A DNA stretch of 64,000 bases, taken from Hyphomonas sp. (GTDB lineage Bacteria; Pseudomonadota; Alphaproteobacteria; Caulobacterales; Hyphomonadaceae). The notes beneath the pieces were generated by a model. The model was not told the origin of the DNA. It did no database searches and saw only the letters and a list, made by a program, of their open reading frames with translations. A program made the translations under genes and the position numbers. The DNA lies in contig JACKIK010000003.1 of assembly GCA_020638455.1 (NCBI GenBank), forward strand, positions 62,001 through 126,000, read 5' to 3'. This document shows positions 9,133 to 16,928 of this stretch, piece by piece (positions within the stretch are counted from its first letter, which is position 1; every line of letters starts with the position of its first letter).

Positions 9133-10683
9133 ATGACGATACGTGCCTGGTTCGTGGCCCCGCTCGCGGCGCTGGTCCTGTCGGCCGCGGCGCCGGCTTT
9201 TGCGGAACCGGAAAAGACCGATCCGCCGAAAGAGGCCGAAGCAAAGCCGATCCCAGATCCCGTCATGTTCGAGAGCCAGCATACGGGAACGTTCGGCGGC
9301 ACGAAAATCGCCTACACGGTCGAGTCCGGCGAAACCTATGTCAGGAACAAGGACGGAGACCCGGCGGCGAGCCTGTTCACCACCTCCTATGTCGCCGACA
9401 AGGCAGACGGCTCGCGCCCCGTGACGTTCGTCTTCAATGGCGGTCCGGGCTCGGCCTCGATCTGGCTGCACATGGGCCTGCTGGGGCCGAAACGCGTCGT
9501 GGTCGCCAGCGATGCGGATGTCGATGACGGCGCGGCGCCCTACACGCTGGTCGACAACCCCGAATCCATTCTCGACCGGACGGATCTCGTCTTCATCGAC
9601 CCCGTCGGCACCGGCTACAGCCATGCCATCGGCAAGGGCGAGGACAAGGACTACTGGAACGAGGCCGGCGACGCCGACTCGATCGCCCAGTTCATCCGTA
9701 TATGGATTACCAAGCATGGCCGCTGGAACGCGCCGAAATACCTGGTAGGCGAGAGCTTCGGCACGACGCGCGCCGCCTATCTTGCCAACAAGCTGACAAC
9801 CGGGGACGTCGACATCGCCCTCAACGGCATCGTGCTGATTTCGCAGGCGCTGGACTATGAAGGCTCCACCTCGGTCAATGACAATGTCTATTCCTACATC
9901 ACCTACCTGCCCTCGATGGCGGCGACGGCGCAGTATCATGGCAAGGCCGGCGCCGGCGTGCCGCAGGCTCAGTTCCTTGCCGAAGCCCGCGCCTTCGCGC
10001 GCGACGAATACGGCCCGGCATTGCTGAAAGGCGACCGGCTGAGCGAAGAGGAACGCGCGCACATTACTGAGCGCCTTGCCTATTTCACCGGCCTCGACCC
10101 GAAATACATCGACACGTCTGACTTCCGCATCCTGGTGCCGCGGTTCCAGAAGGAATTGCTGCGCGACAAGGGTGTCGCGCTGGGCCGGCTGGATGGACGC
10201 TATGCGGGCGACGAAGCCGACGACATTGCCGAAGCGCCCGAAGACGATGCGGCGAGCTACTTCGTGAGCTCCACCTTCACCGCCCTGTTCAACCAGTATG
10301 CCTCCACCGATCTCGGCGTGAAGATGGACCGGCCGTACATGGTTTCGAGCAAGGATGCCGGCGAGCAATGGAACTTCCGCGACGTGCCGGAGGGCGAATA
10401 CTGGGAGCCGCATTACCTGAATGTCGGCCGCCAGCTGACCACGGCGATGCGCCACAACACGGCGCTGAAAGTGATGGTCGCGAGCGGCTATTACGACCTG
10501 ATCTGCCCCTTCTTTGACGCGGAGATCACTTTCGGCCGCTATGGCATCCCGCAGGACCGCGTGGCGATGACCTATTACGAAGGCGGCCACATGATGTACC
10601 TGAACGAAGGCGCACGGCAGGCGCTCATGTCGGACATCCGCTCTTTCTATGCGGGCCAGCTTCAGGATAAGCGGCCGGACTAA
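9133..10683 (+). CDS. S10-family serine carboxypeptidase-like peptidase, secreted
   Basis: A 516-residue exported peptidase. Residues 1-21 form a Sec signal (cleavage near AFAEP). FVFNGGPGSASIWLHMG is the S10 oxyanion/substrate region. The catalytic triad is visible: Ser208 in VGESFGTTR, Asp455 in ASGYYDLICPF and His486 in YEGGHMMYLNE. The family cleaves C-terminal residues from peptides at acidic to neutral pH; bacterial members are periplasmic or secreted. The start at 9133 is chosen for the signal peptide. With the M1 enzyme at the left edge it suggests extracytoplasmic peptide use. Confidence 0.92.
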   Translation: MTIRAWFVAPLAALVLSAAAPAFAEPEKTDPPKEAEAKPIPDPVMFESQHTGTFGGTKIAYTVESGETYVRNKDGDPAASLFTTSYVADKADGSRPVTFVFNGGPGSASIWLHMGLLGPKRVVVASDADVDDGAAPYTLVDNPESILDRTDLVFIDPVGTGYSHAIGKGEDKDYWNEAGDADSIAQFIRIWITKHGRWNAPKYLVGESFGTTRAAYLANKLTTGDVDIALNGIVLISQALDYEGSTSVNDNVYSYITYLPSMAATAQYHGKAGAGVPQAQFLAEARAFARDEYGPALLKGDRLSEEERAHITERLAYFTGLDPKYIDTSDFRILVPRFQKELLRDKGVALGRLDGRYAGDEADDIAEAPEDDAASYFVSSTFTALFNQYASTDLGVKMDRPYMVSSKDAGEQWNFRDVPEGEYWEPHYLNVGRQLTTAMRHNTALKVMVASGYYDLICPFFDAEITFGRYGIPQDRVAMTYYEGGHMMYLNEGARQALMSDIRSFYAGQLQDKRPD

Positions 10684-10855
10684 GTGCGACAGGATCACCG
10701 TCTTGCAATACAGGGCGCCTGAAGCGATCAGGCTGACTTTGACCCTGTTCTCCCGGTCAATGGAGGCCACCTCGAACAACAGCTTGATCCCGACAGAAGT
10801 CGCTGGAGGTTAAGCCGGCAAACAACCGGAACGTGACCTTCACCGCCCTCAAGAT

Positions 10856-11515
10856 CTATCCCGCCGCGACGTCACCGTTTGACTGCCTCGGCGCCCGGGC
10901 GAGGGCTGCCCGGAATTCGCGTTTCGCGTCCGCGGTAAGACAGGGAAGCAGCACCGCATAGTGATGCTCGATCCCGCGTTCCTGGTCGCGCCATGTAATT
11001 TCGCTGCGCCCCTCGAATTCGCTCAGATAGTCCATCCAGTACCGGCCGACGATCCAGATCGCGCGGGTGAGGATGGCGAGGTCCGTCACTGTATCGCGCC
11101 GGAACATGCCGGCGGCATCGATCCGTCTGAGAAGACCGTGCAACTCGTCGAAATCCGCTGTGAGTTCCGACTCCGGATTGCGCACATCAATACTGGCGCC
11201 AAACTGGGTCCGGTCCCGGAACAGGAAACGGTGGTTCCAGGTCAGGTTCATCGCGAACAGCAGGTGCTCGACATAGTCGTCTGCGATGTTGCCGGGGCGA
11301 AGTCTTTCACGCCGCACCCGGGCAAGCTTGCGGGCATCGGCTTCGATCCGCAAGGCGAGATCCCGCTTGGTCGGAAAGTGATATGTCAGGTTGCCCTGCG
11401 AAATGCCGACCTCGGCAGCAATCTCATTCAGCGAGGTCGCCGCATATCCCCTGGCATTGAAGAGCCGCCGTCCGGCATCAGCGATGCGGTCCGGCGTCGA
11501 TGTTCCTGCGCTCAT
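10856..11515 (-). CDS. TetR/AcrR-family transcriptional regulator
   Basis: A 219-residue repressor-type regulator. The N-terminal helix-turn-helix covers about residues 8-55: DAGRRLFNARGYAATSLNEIAAEVG followed by the recognition helix SQGNLTYHFPTKRDL. The rest is a helical ligand domain rich in aromatic residues, so a hydrophobic inducer is likely. It is transcribed away from the GMC-oxidoreductase operon, and two inverted repeats lie in the shared intergenic space, so it very probably represses that operon and itself. The ligand may be a substrate or intermediate of the operon. Confidence 0.93.
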   Translation of the reverse strand: MSAGTSTPDRIADAGRRLFNARGYAATSLNEIAAEVGISQGNLTYHFPTKRDLALRIEADARKLARVRRERLRPGNIADDYVEHLLFAMNLTWNHRFLFRDRTQFGASIDVRNPESELTADFDELHGLLRRIDAAGMFRRDTVTDLAILTRAIWIVGRYWMDYLSEFEGRSEITWRDQERGIEHHYAVLLPCLTADAKREFRAALARAPRQSNGDVAAG

Positions 11516-11550
11516 GATTGCCTGCCGATCCCAGGGGTTAAGTTTGTGTG

Positions 11551-11595
11551 TTGACCAATTAGGTCATATAACCTAATACTAGGTTACGCAACCTA
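11551..11595 (+). promoter_or_regulatory. Sigma70-type promoter with two tandem inverted-repeat operators
   Basis: TTGACC at 11551-11556, a 17-bp spacer and TAATAC at 11574-11579 make a near-consensus promoter firing towards the GMC gene. ATTAGGT-6-ACCTAAT (11558-11577) lies in the spacer and over the -10, and TAGGTT-4-AACCTA (11580-11595) lies just behind it. The centres are 20 bp apart, about two helical turns. Both share the AGGTT/AACCT half-site, as expected for a TetR dimer pair binding one face of the DNA. Confidence 0.8.
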
Positions 11596-11629
11596 ATCGA
11601 GCCATTCTGGCACCATGAGGGGCATTGAG

Positions 11630-13111
11630 ATGAAACCGGCATCGAAGCGTGTCATTGTCGTCGGTGGCGGTACGTCGGGATCGGCGCTCGCCGCCCGCCT
11701 CAGCGAAGCCACCGGCCTGGACGTTACATTGCTCGAGATCGGCGCTGACGATGACGCCTATGGCGACGGCATCCTCGACCCTGCGCGCGCGCCTGAGGCG
11801 TGGCTTGGCATGCAGCCCGTCGCCATGACGGCGATGCAGAACGGCGCCGGCGTGATTCCGATGATACAGGGCCGCCTGCTGGGCGGTACTTCCGCTGTCA
11901 ACGGTCTCGCAACCCTTCGCGGATTGCCGGAAGACTATGATGGCTGGGCGGCGATGGGCCTCTCCGGCTGGGGATGGGACGAGGTCAAAGACACATTCAT
12001 TGCCGCCGAGACGGACCGGGATTTCGGGCCGTCGCCCATTCATGGCGACCGCGGTCCGCTTCCGGTCCGGCGCTGGCGCCGGAAAGAGATGGGCCGGGCC
12101 CAGCTTGCTTTCTATGATGGCATGGTGGAACTCGGTGTCCGTACGGTGGATGACATCAACGACCCCAGGCAGTTGCCTGGCCTTGGTATCTTTCCGGTGA
12201 CGGTCGACGGCGATGCCAGCCGTGTGACCACCAGCCGCGCCTATCTGACGCCGCAGGTCCGCGCGCGTCCGAACCTGACGATACGCACTCGGTCGGAAGT
12301 CACTTCGCTCATTGTGGATAAGCGCCGTGTGAAAGGTGTCGTACTCTCCACCGGTGAGAGCATTGAAGGCGACGAAGTTGTCGTAACGGCCGGCGCGCTC
12401 TGGACACCGAATCTTCTGATGCAGTCCGGCATCGGCCCGGCGGGACATCTGGCCGATCATGGCATTGCCGCGCATGTGGACCTTCCGGTGGGTTCGACGA
12501 TGAGCGACCATATCGGCCCGGGCCTGCGATACAGGCATGACGGACCGCGCGGCGGAACGGCAGGCCCCGCGCAGTCCCTACTGATCGGAGCTTCCAATGG
12601 CGTCGATATCGACTACCACGCGTTCCCGATCGCGCCGCCGCTGAGGGACGGTCCGACCGAGTTTGTGATGGCGGTCTTCCTGCTTCGCTCGTCCGGCAAG
12701 GGCAGCGTTCGGCTGGCTGAAAGGCCTGGCGAGGGCCCGGTCGTCGTTGCCCCTCCGTTGCCGGACGATGCGAATGAAAGACTCAGGCATGCGTTCATGC
12801 GTATTGCGGCCTGGGAGGCGTCGTCCGCCGCCAGGTCGCTTGGCTGCACGCCGGTTGATCCGCTTGACCTCACCGCGCCGGAAGCGCCGGGCATCGCGCG
12901 CGAGCGCTACACGATCAGCTATGGTCACATGGCCGGCACCTGTCCCATGGGAACGGTGCTGGACGCCGATTGCCGGGTGCTGGGCGTCGAGGGGCTGCGT
13001 GTCGCCGACGCCTCCGTGATGCCGACCATTCCTTCCGGCAACACCTATCTGGGCTGTGTGATGGTGGCAGAGCGAATTGCCCGGAAAATGATGGCGCAAG
13101 AGCGGGTCTGA
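11630..13111 (+). CDS. GMC-family FAD-dependent oxidoreductase
   Basis: A 493-residue flavoenzyme of the glucose-methanol-choline family that oxidises an alcohol to a carbonyl. The ADP-binding motif VVGGGTSGSALAARL is at residues 10-24, LLGGTSAVNGLATLRG is the second GMC signature, and GALWTPNLLMQSGIGP follows. The C-terminal catalytic region has SYGHMAGTCPMGTV (His) and PTIPSGNTY (Asn position). The start at 11630 is preferred because GAGGGG lies 8 nt upstream; an ATG at 11615 is the alternative. It is the first gene of a three-gene operon behind the double operator. The substrate is unknown. Confidence 0.9.
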   Translation: MKPASKRVIVVGGGTSGSALAARLSEATGLDVTLLEIGADDDAYGDGILDPARAPEAWLGMQPVAMTAMQNGAGVIPMIQGRLLGGTSAVNGLATLRGLPEDYDGWAAMGLSGWGWDEVKDTFIAAETDRDFGPSPIHGDRGPLPVRRWRRKEMGRAQLAFYDGMVELGVRTVDDINDPRQLPGLGIFPVTVDGDASRVTTSRAYLTPQVRARPNLTIRTRSEVTSLIVDKRRVKGVVLSTGESIEGDEVVVTAGALWTPNLLMQSGIGPAGHLADHGIAAHVDLPVGSTMSDHIGPGLRYRHDGPRGGTAGPAQSLLIGASNGVDIDYHAFPIAPPLRDGPTEFVMAVFLLRSSGKGSVRLAERPGEGPVVVAPPLPDDANERLRHAFMRIAAWEASSAARSLGCTPVDPLDLTAPEAPGIARERYTISYGHMAGTCPMGTVLDADCRVLGVEGLRVADASVMPTIPSGNTYLGCVMVAERIARKMMAQERV

Positions 13112-13170
13112 CCCATGACTGGCTCCGCCGAACACCCCTGACAACGAAACGCGACAAGGGATCATCGAAG

Positions 13171-13827
13171 ATGCCAGCGAACATCGATGTGTACTGGTCT
13201 TTCAGAAGTCCGTACTCGTATCTTGTTACACCGGATCTCCTGCGCCTTCGTCGGGATTTTGCCGCAACGGTGAAGCTGCGTCCGGTCCTGCCGATCGCCT
13301 TGCGTGCGAAGGCGACAGTCTTTGACGCGAATGACAAGAAGCGCCCGCGCTATATCGTCATGGATGCGCGCCGCCGGGCAGAGTTCCTGGGGCTGCCATT
13401 CACATGGCCATCGCCCGACCCGGTCATCCAGGACCGCGAGACGTTTGAGGTCGCATCGGAGCAACCGCTTATCTGGCGCCTCACCGGCCTCGGCGTTGAA
13501 GCCGAAAGGCGTGGCAAAGGCATCGACTTTGCCCATTCGGTAAGCGCGCTTTTGTGGGGCGGAACGATAGACTGGGACAAGGGTGGCCACCTCGCCGCCG
13601 CAACGGCCGCGGCAGGGTTGGACCTCGCCGAAATGGACGCATCGCTTTCAGACGATGAAGTCCGGGCCGAAGTGCAACGGAACCATGATGCACTGGAGGC
13701 CGCCGGCCATTGGGGCGTGCCGACCATGGTGTTCGAGGGAGAGCCGTTCTTCGGCCAGGACAGGATCGACACGCTTCGCTGGCGTCTCGACCGGGCGGGT
13801 CTCAGCACAGGCGCGGGCCACACATAG
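13171..13827 (+). CDS. 2-hydroxychromene-2-carboxylate isomerase-like (DsbA/GST-kappa fold)
   Basis: A 218-residue member of the DsbA-like family that includes HCCA isomerase and kappa-class GST. The N terminus YWSFRSPYSYL (residues 8-18) carries the serine-bearing SPYSYL motif that replaces CxxC, and WGVPTMVFEGEPFFGQDRI near the C terminus gives the cis-proline and the final motif of the family. HCCA isomerases act in glutathione-dependent steps of aromatic ring degradation. AAGGGA precedes the ATG at 13171. It is the second gene of the TetR-controlled operon, 59 bp after the GMC gene. The exact substrate is inferred only in outline. Confidence 0.85.
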   Translation: MPANIDVYWSFRSPYSYLVTPDLLRLRRDFAATVKLRPVLPIALRAKATVFDANDKKRPRYIVMDARRRAEFLGLPFTWPSPDPVIQDRETFEVASEQPLIWRLTGLGVEAERRGKGIDFAHSVSALLWGGTIDWDKGGHLAAATAAAGLDLAEMDASLSDDEVRAEVQRNHDALEAAGHWGVPTMVFEGEPFFGQDRIDTLRWRLDRAGLSTGAGHT

Positions 13828-13862
13828 ATCACTCAGTACAAGCTCAAACAGGGAGGATGGAA

Positions 13863-14657
13863 ATGGATCTCAAGATCAAGGGTAAGAAGGCAATCATGGC
13901 CGGCGGCAGCGCGGGCATGGGCCGCGCCACGGCAGAGCGGCTGGCAGAGGCCGGCGTGGACCTCTACATCACCGCGCGCCGTGAGGAGCGGTTGAAAAAG
14001 GCCGCTGCCGAAATCTCGGAAAAGTACGGTACCACCGTGACACCGGTTGTTGCGGATTCCTCGACCGAGGAAGGCCGGAATGCTCTGTTCGCCGCCTGTC
14101 CGGACCCGGACATTCTCGCGATCACGATCAAACCCCCGGCGCCGAATGGCGACTTCCTGAAAGTCACGCCGGACATGTGGCGGTCATCAATCGAAACCAC
14201 GCTGATCGGCCCAATCGAGATCATGCGTCACTATATTCCGGTGATGAAGGGAAAAAAATGGGGCCGGATCCTCAACATCGCGACCTTCTCGGCTAAAAAC
14301 CCGATGATCTGGCGTCTCATGTCCGGCCCAGCGCGGTCCGCACTTATCAACTACACGGCCAGTGTCTCGCGCGAAGTGGCGCAGCATGGCGTCATCATGA
14401 ACAATATCTTGCCGGGAATATTCGAGACCGAAGGCATGAGTGAGAACCGCCAGGCCTATGCCGATGCATTCGGTCTTGAGCCCGTGCAGGAGATCGTTCG
14501 CGAGCACTTTATCTCGCACAACAGAATACCTGCAGGATTCATGGGAAATGCAGACGATCTGGCACCGATGGCTGCCCTGCTATGCAGTGAACTGGCGCGT
14601 TTCATCGTGGGCCAGAACATCGTGATCGATGGCGGTCAGCACTACTCGATTTTCTAG
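13863..14657 (+). CDS. Short-chain dehydrogenase/reductase-like protein lacking the Tyr-Lys pair
   Basis: A 264-residue Rossmann protein. The cofactor loop is AGGSAGMGRA at about residues 12-21, with ITARREERL behind it suggesting NADP preference. The structural parts after it are normal (NNILPGIFET, FIVGQNIVIDGG at the end). At the place where classical SDRs have YxxxK, the sequence reads SGPAR in RLMSGPARSALINYTASVS, so the catalytic Tyr and Lys are Ser and Arg. GGGAGG lies 7 nt before the ATG at 13863. It is the third gene of the operon. It may have a divergent mechanism or be a non-catalytic binding protein. Confidence 0.85.
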   Translation: MDLKIKGKKAIMAGGSAGMGRATAERLAEAGVDLYITARREERLKKAAAEISEKYGTTVTPVVADSSTEEGRNALFAACPDPDILAITIKPPAPNGDFLKVTPDMWRSSIETTLIGPIEIMRHYIPVMKGKKWGRILNIATFSAKNPMIWRLMSGPARSALINYTASVSREVAQHGVIMNNILPGIFETEGMSENRQAYADAFGLEPVQEIVREHFISHNRIPAGFMGNADDLAPMAALLCSELARFIVGQNIVIDGGQHYSIF

Positions 14658-14725
14658 TCGACGTTGCCGCAGGCCCGCGCTTGCGGCTGCCTCAACCTTA
14701 CTGGCACCGGAACGAGGAGGACATC

Positions 14726-14833
14726 ATGAGAATGACCTGTCTGATAGTGGGCTGGCTCTCTCTCGTTCCGGCCTGCAACTCCCCCGGGGCACCATACCGG
14801 GTGAAGGCCAAACCCAGTCGGCGCCAGCCCTGA
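14726..14833 (+). CDS. Tiny putative lipoprotein (35 aa)
   Basis: A 35-residue frame starting MRMTCLIVGWLSLVPAC, with a strong GAGGAGG 6 nt before the ATG at 14726. The short hydrophobic stretch followed by VPAC resembles an entericidin-like lipoprotein signal, although Pro at -2 is not typical. The remainder is short and basic (KAKPSRRQP). It stands 68 bp after the SDR gene on the same strand and before the terminator at 14920. The good ribosome-binding site is the main support; there is no homology I can name. Confidence 0.4.
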   Translation: MRMTCLIVGWLSLVPACNSPGAPYRVKAKPSRRQP

Positions 14834-14919
14834 CTCCCAACGGCGGCTTTTGGGCCCCTGGCTGCCGTCCGCTGCAGCAAGTCGAGCGTCCGCTTCCGGC
14901 GATTAGCCGCCACAGGAAA

Positions 14920-14948
14920 AAGCCCCCGGCCGCGGGGACCGGGGGCTT
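14920..14948. terminator. Bidirectional rho-independent terminator
   Basis: AAGCCCCCGG (14920-14929) pairs with CCGGGGGCTT (14939-14948) around a 9-nt loop. A-runs on the left and T-rich sequence on the right let it work for both the GMC operon and the convergent VOC gene. Confidence 0.85.
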
Positions 14949-14969
14949 CTTTGTTCTTGTCGTCCCGGA

Positions 14970-15338
14970 TCAGCCCAGCTTGCAGACGCAGATCTTGTTG
15001 CCGTCGGGGTCGCGGAAGTAGGCGCCGTAGAAGGTGGGCATGCGTTCGCCCGGTTCGCCTTCGCTCGGCGCGCCCATTTCCATGGCCTTCTTGTAGACCT
15101 TGTCGACCATGTCGCGGCTGTCGACGGCCAGCGCCGGCATGACGCCGTTGCCGACCGTTGCGGCGTTCTTGTCCCAGGGGTCACCGATGGCGATCATCGG
15201 CTGGCCGGGGCCGACGCCGTAGAACTGCAGGCGATCGTTCGCGAAAAAGCGCTTGGCGCCCATTTCGCCGAGCACGGCATCATAGAAGGCGAGCGCCTTT
15301 TCCTTGTTGTTGGAACCGAGGGTCACATAGGCAAGCAT
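14970..15338 (-). CDS. VOC-superfamily (glyoxalase/bleomycin-resistance fold) protein
   Basis: A 122-residue single-domain vicinal-oxygen-chelate protein. The N-terminal MLAYVTLGSNNKEKALAFYD and the C-terminal GAYFRDPDGNKICVCKL are the usual two beta-alpha-beta-beta-beta module hallmarks. Members bind a divalent metal as dimers and act as lyases, isomerases or resistance proteins; which of these applies here is not clear. The start at 15338 has GGAGGAAACGCCC directly in front. It is divergent from the SDR gene at 15491. Confidence 0.88.
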   Translation of the reverse strand: MLAYVTLGSNNKEKALAFYDAVLGEMGAKRFFANDRLQFYGVGPGQPMIAIGDPWDKNAATVGNGVMPALAVDSRDMVDKVYKKAMEMGAPSEGEPGERMPTFYGAYFRDPDGNKICVCKLG

Positions 15339-15420
15339 GGGCGTTTCCTCCTTGGGCCAGCTTTGCGCGAACGCAATCACGCAGCGGCAGGCGACGCAAG
15401 GGATGACGCAGGGGACACGC

Positions 15421-15440
15421 TTGACGTTTACGTGAGCGTC
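15421..15440 (+). promoter_or_regulatory. Putative LiuR-like operator upstream of the acyl-CoA SDR gene
   Basis: TTGACGTTTACGTGAGCGTC contains the imperfect palindrome GACGTTTAC/GTGAGCGTC (7 of 9 positions). It resembles the site of LiuR-type MerR regulators, which control branched-chain amino acid and acyl-CoA catabolism in proteobacteria. The first six bases could also serve as a -35 element. It lies 50 bp before the SDR start. Confidence 0.5.
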
Positions 15441-15490
15441 TGTTCTGTCACGCCCAACCGTTTTGCAACTGTTTTCAGGAGGTAAGCCCC

Positions 15491-16411
15491 ATGTCCGATA
15501 TCCGCTTTGACGATCGCGTTGCCATCGTGACGGGTGCCGGCGGCGGCATCGGCCGGTGCCACGCACTCGAACTCGCCCGCCGCGGCGCAAAGGTGGTCAT
15601 CAACGACCTTGGTGGCTCGATGGATGGCACCGGCGGCAATTCCGCAGCGGCCGAAGCCGTCGTGAAGGAAATCGAGGCCATGGGCGGCGAGGCGTTCGCA
15701 AACGGCTCATCGGTCGCCGACGAGGCCGGCGTGCAGAAGATGATCAACGACACCATGGAGAAATGGGGCCGGATCGACATCATCGTCGCCAATGCGGGCA
15801 TCCTGCGCGACAAATCCTTCGGCAAGATGACGGTGCAGGACATCGACCTTGTCCTCGCGGTTCACCTGCGCGGCACCTTCCTGCCGGTGCATGCCGCCTG
15901 GAACATCATGCGCGACCAGAATTACGGCCGCATCGTCGTGACGACCTCGTCCACCGGTCTCTACGGCAATTTCGGACAGGCGAACTATGGCGCGGCCAAG
16001 CTCGGCGTGGTCGGCATGATGAACACGCTGAAGATCGAGGGCGCCAAGAACAATATCCGGATCAACGCCGTCTGCCCGATCGCCGCGACGCGGATGACCG
16101 AAGGCCTGATGTCGGAAGAGGCACTCGCCCAGCTGAAGCCGGAATATGTGACGCCGGGTGTGATGAACCTCGTGAAGGATGACGCCCCGACAGGCATGAT
16201 CCTGTCGGCTGGCGCCGGCGCTTTCTCAATGGCCCGCATTGTCGAGACGGAAGGTGTCTTCGTCGGCCATGGCGATGCCCTGACCGCCGAGGCCGTTGCC
16301 GCGAAATGGGATCAGATCACCGACGTGTCCACCACGAAGCCGGCCTTCAAATCCGGTGGCGAGCACGGCCAGAACATCTTCATGGCCGTCGCCGAGGCGA
16401 TGAAGGCGTAA
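15491..16411 (+). CDS. SDR dehydrogenase of the peroxisomal multifunctional-enzyme type (3-hydroxyacyl-CoA dehydrogenase-like)
   Basis: A 306-residue classical SDR. It has TGAGGGIGRCHALELARRGAK for the cofactor, INDLGGSMDGTGG (typical of the MFE2/17-beta-HSD4 group), NAGILRDKSF, and a complete catalytic set: the Ser of TTSST and YGAAK. The C-terminal tail after residue 230 also matches the longer MFE-type dehydrogenases. These enzymes oxidise 3-hydroxyacyl-CoA in beta-oxidation. CAGGAGGT stands before the ATG. The upstream LiuR-like palindrome fits control by acyl-CoA or branched-chain catabolism. Confidence 0.9.
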   Translation: MSDIRFDDRVAIVTGAGGGIGRCHALELARRGAKVVINDLGGSMDGTGGNSAAAEAVVKEIEAMGGEAFANGSSVADEAGVQKMINDTMEKWGRIDIIVANAGILRDKSFGKMTVQDIDLVLAVHLRGTFLPVHAAWNIMRDQNYGRIVVTTSSTGLYGNFGQANYGAAKLGVVGMMNTLKIEGAKNNIRINAVCPIAATRMTEGLMSEEALAQLKPEYVTPGVMNLVKDDAPTGMILSAGAGAFSMARIVETEGVFVGHGDALTAEAVAAKWDQITDVSTTKPAFKSGGEHGQNIFMAVAEAMKA

Positions 16412-16475
16412 TCCACGCACCTTGCCAAAGAGGCGAGCGGGGCGCAGGCTGGACTCTCCTGAAAGGAGAAAGCCC

Positions 16476-16889
16476 ATGCGCCTCGCCCTTCTTGTTCTTT
16501 CCCTCACCCTTGTGACCGGTTGCGCCTGGTTCCAGAAGCCGGGCGGCCCGACCGCGGCCGCCGCCGCGTCTGTCGAAGCCACGCCGGAAGGCACCGCGCC
16601 CAGCGAAGCTGCGCCTGCTCCCGCCAAACTGACCGCCTCCGAAGGCGAGATGTGCGGCGGCATCGCCGGTATCGGCTGTGATGAGGGACTTGCCTGCATC
16701 ATGGCCGACGGGGCCTGCCACTCCATCGCTGATGCGGCGGGCACCTGCGTCAAGGCTCCGGCCGCCTGCACCATGGACTGGCGTCCGGTCTGCGGTTGTG
16801 ACGGCGAAACCTATGGCAACAAGTGTGCCGCCATCGCCGCCGGTATCAGCGTCGACTTCGAAGGCGAATGCGAGCCGAGCGGCAGCTGA
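16476..16889 (+). CDS. Kazal-type protease-inhibitor lipoprotein
   Basis: A 137-residue lipoprotein with VTGC and lipid Cys16; AAGGAGAA precedes the ATG at 16476. After an Ala/Pro-rich linker there are two cysteine modules. The first reads CGGIAGIGCDEGLAC...GAC, follistatin or IGFBP-like. The second is a Kazal domain with DWRPVCGCDGETYGNKCAA and a final Cys in FEGEC. Kazal domains inhibit serine proteases by presenting a rigid loop. Anchored on the outer membrane it could protect the cell from its own exported peptidases or from predators; that role is inferred. Confidence 0.88.
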   Translation: MRLALLVLSLTLVTGCAWFQKPGGPTAAAAASVEATPEGTAPSEAAPAPAKLTASEGEMCGGIAGIGCDEGLACIMADGACHSIADAAGTCVKAPAACTMDWRPVCGCDGETYGNKCAAIAAGISVDFEGECEPSGS

Positions 16890-16900
16890 ATGTCAACAGC

Positions 16901-16922
16901 CCGCATCCTGAAGGATGCGGGC
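16901..16922. terminator. Hairpin between convergent genes
   Basis: CCCGCATCC-TGAA-GGATGCGGG forms a perfect 9-bp stem in the 39-bp gap between the Kazal gene and the Ro gene. There is no T-run on either side, so it may act as an mRNA end stabiliser or a weak terminator. Confidence 0.6.
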
Positions 16923-16928
16923 CGCCGG

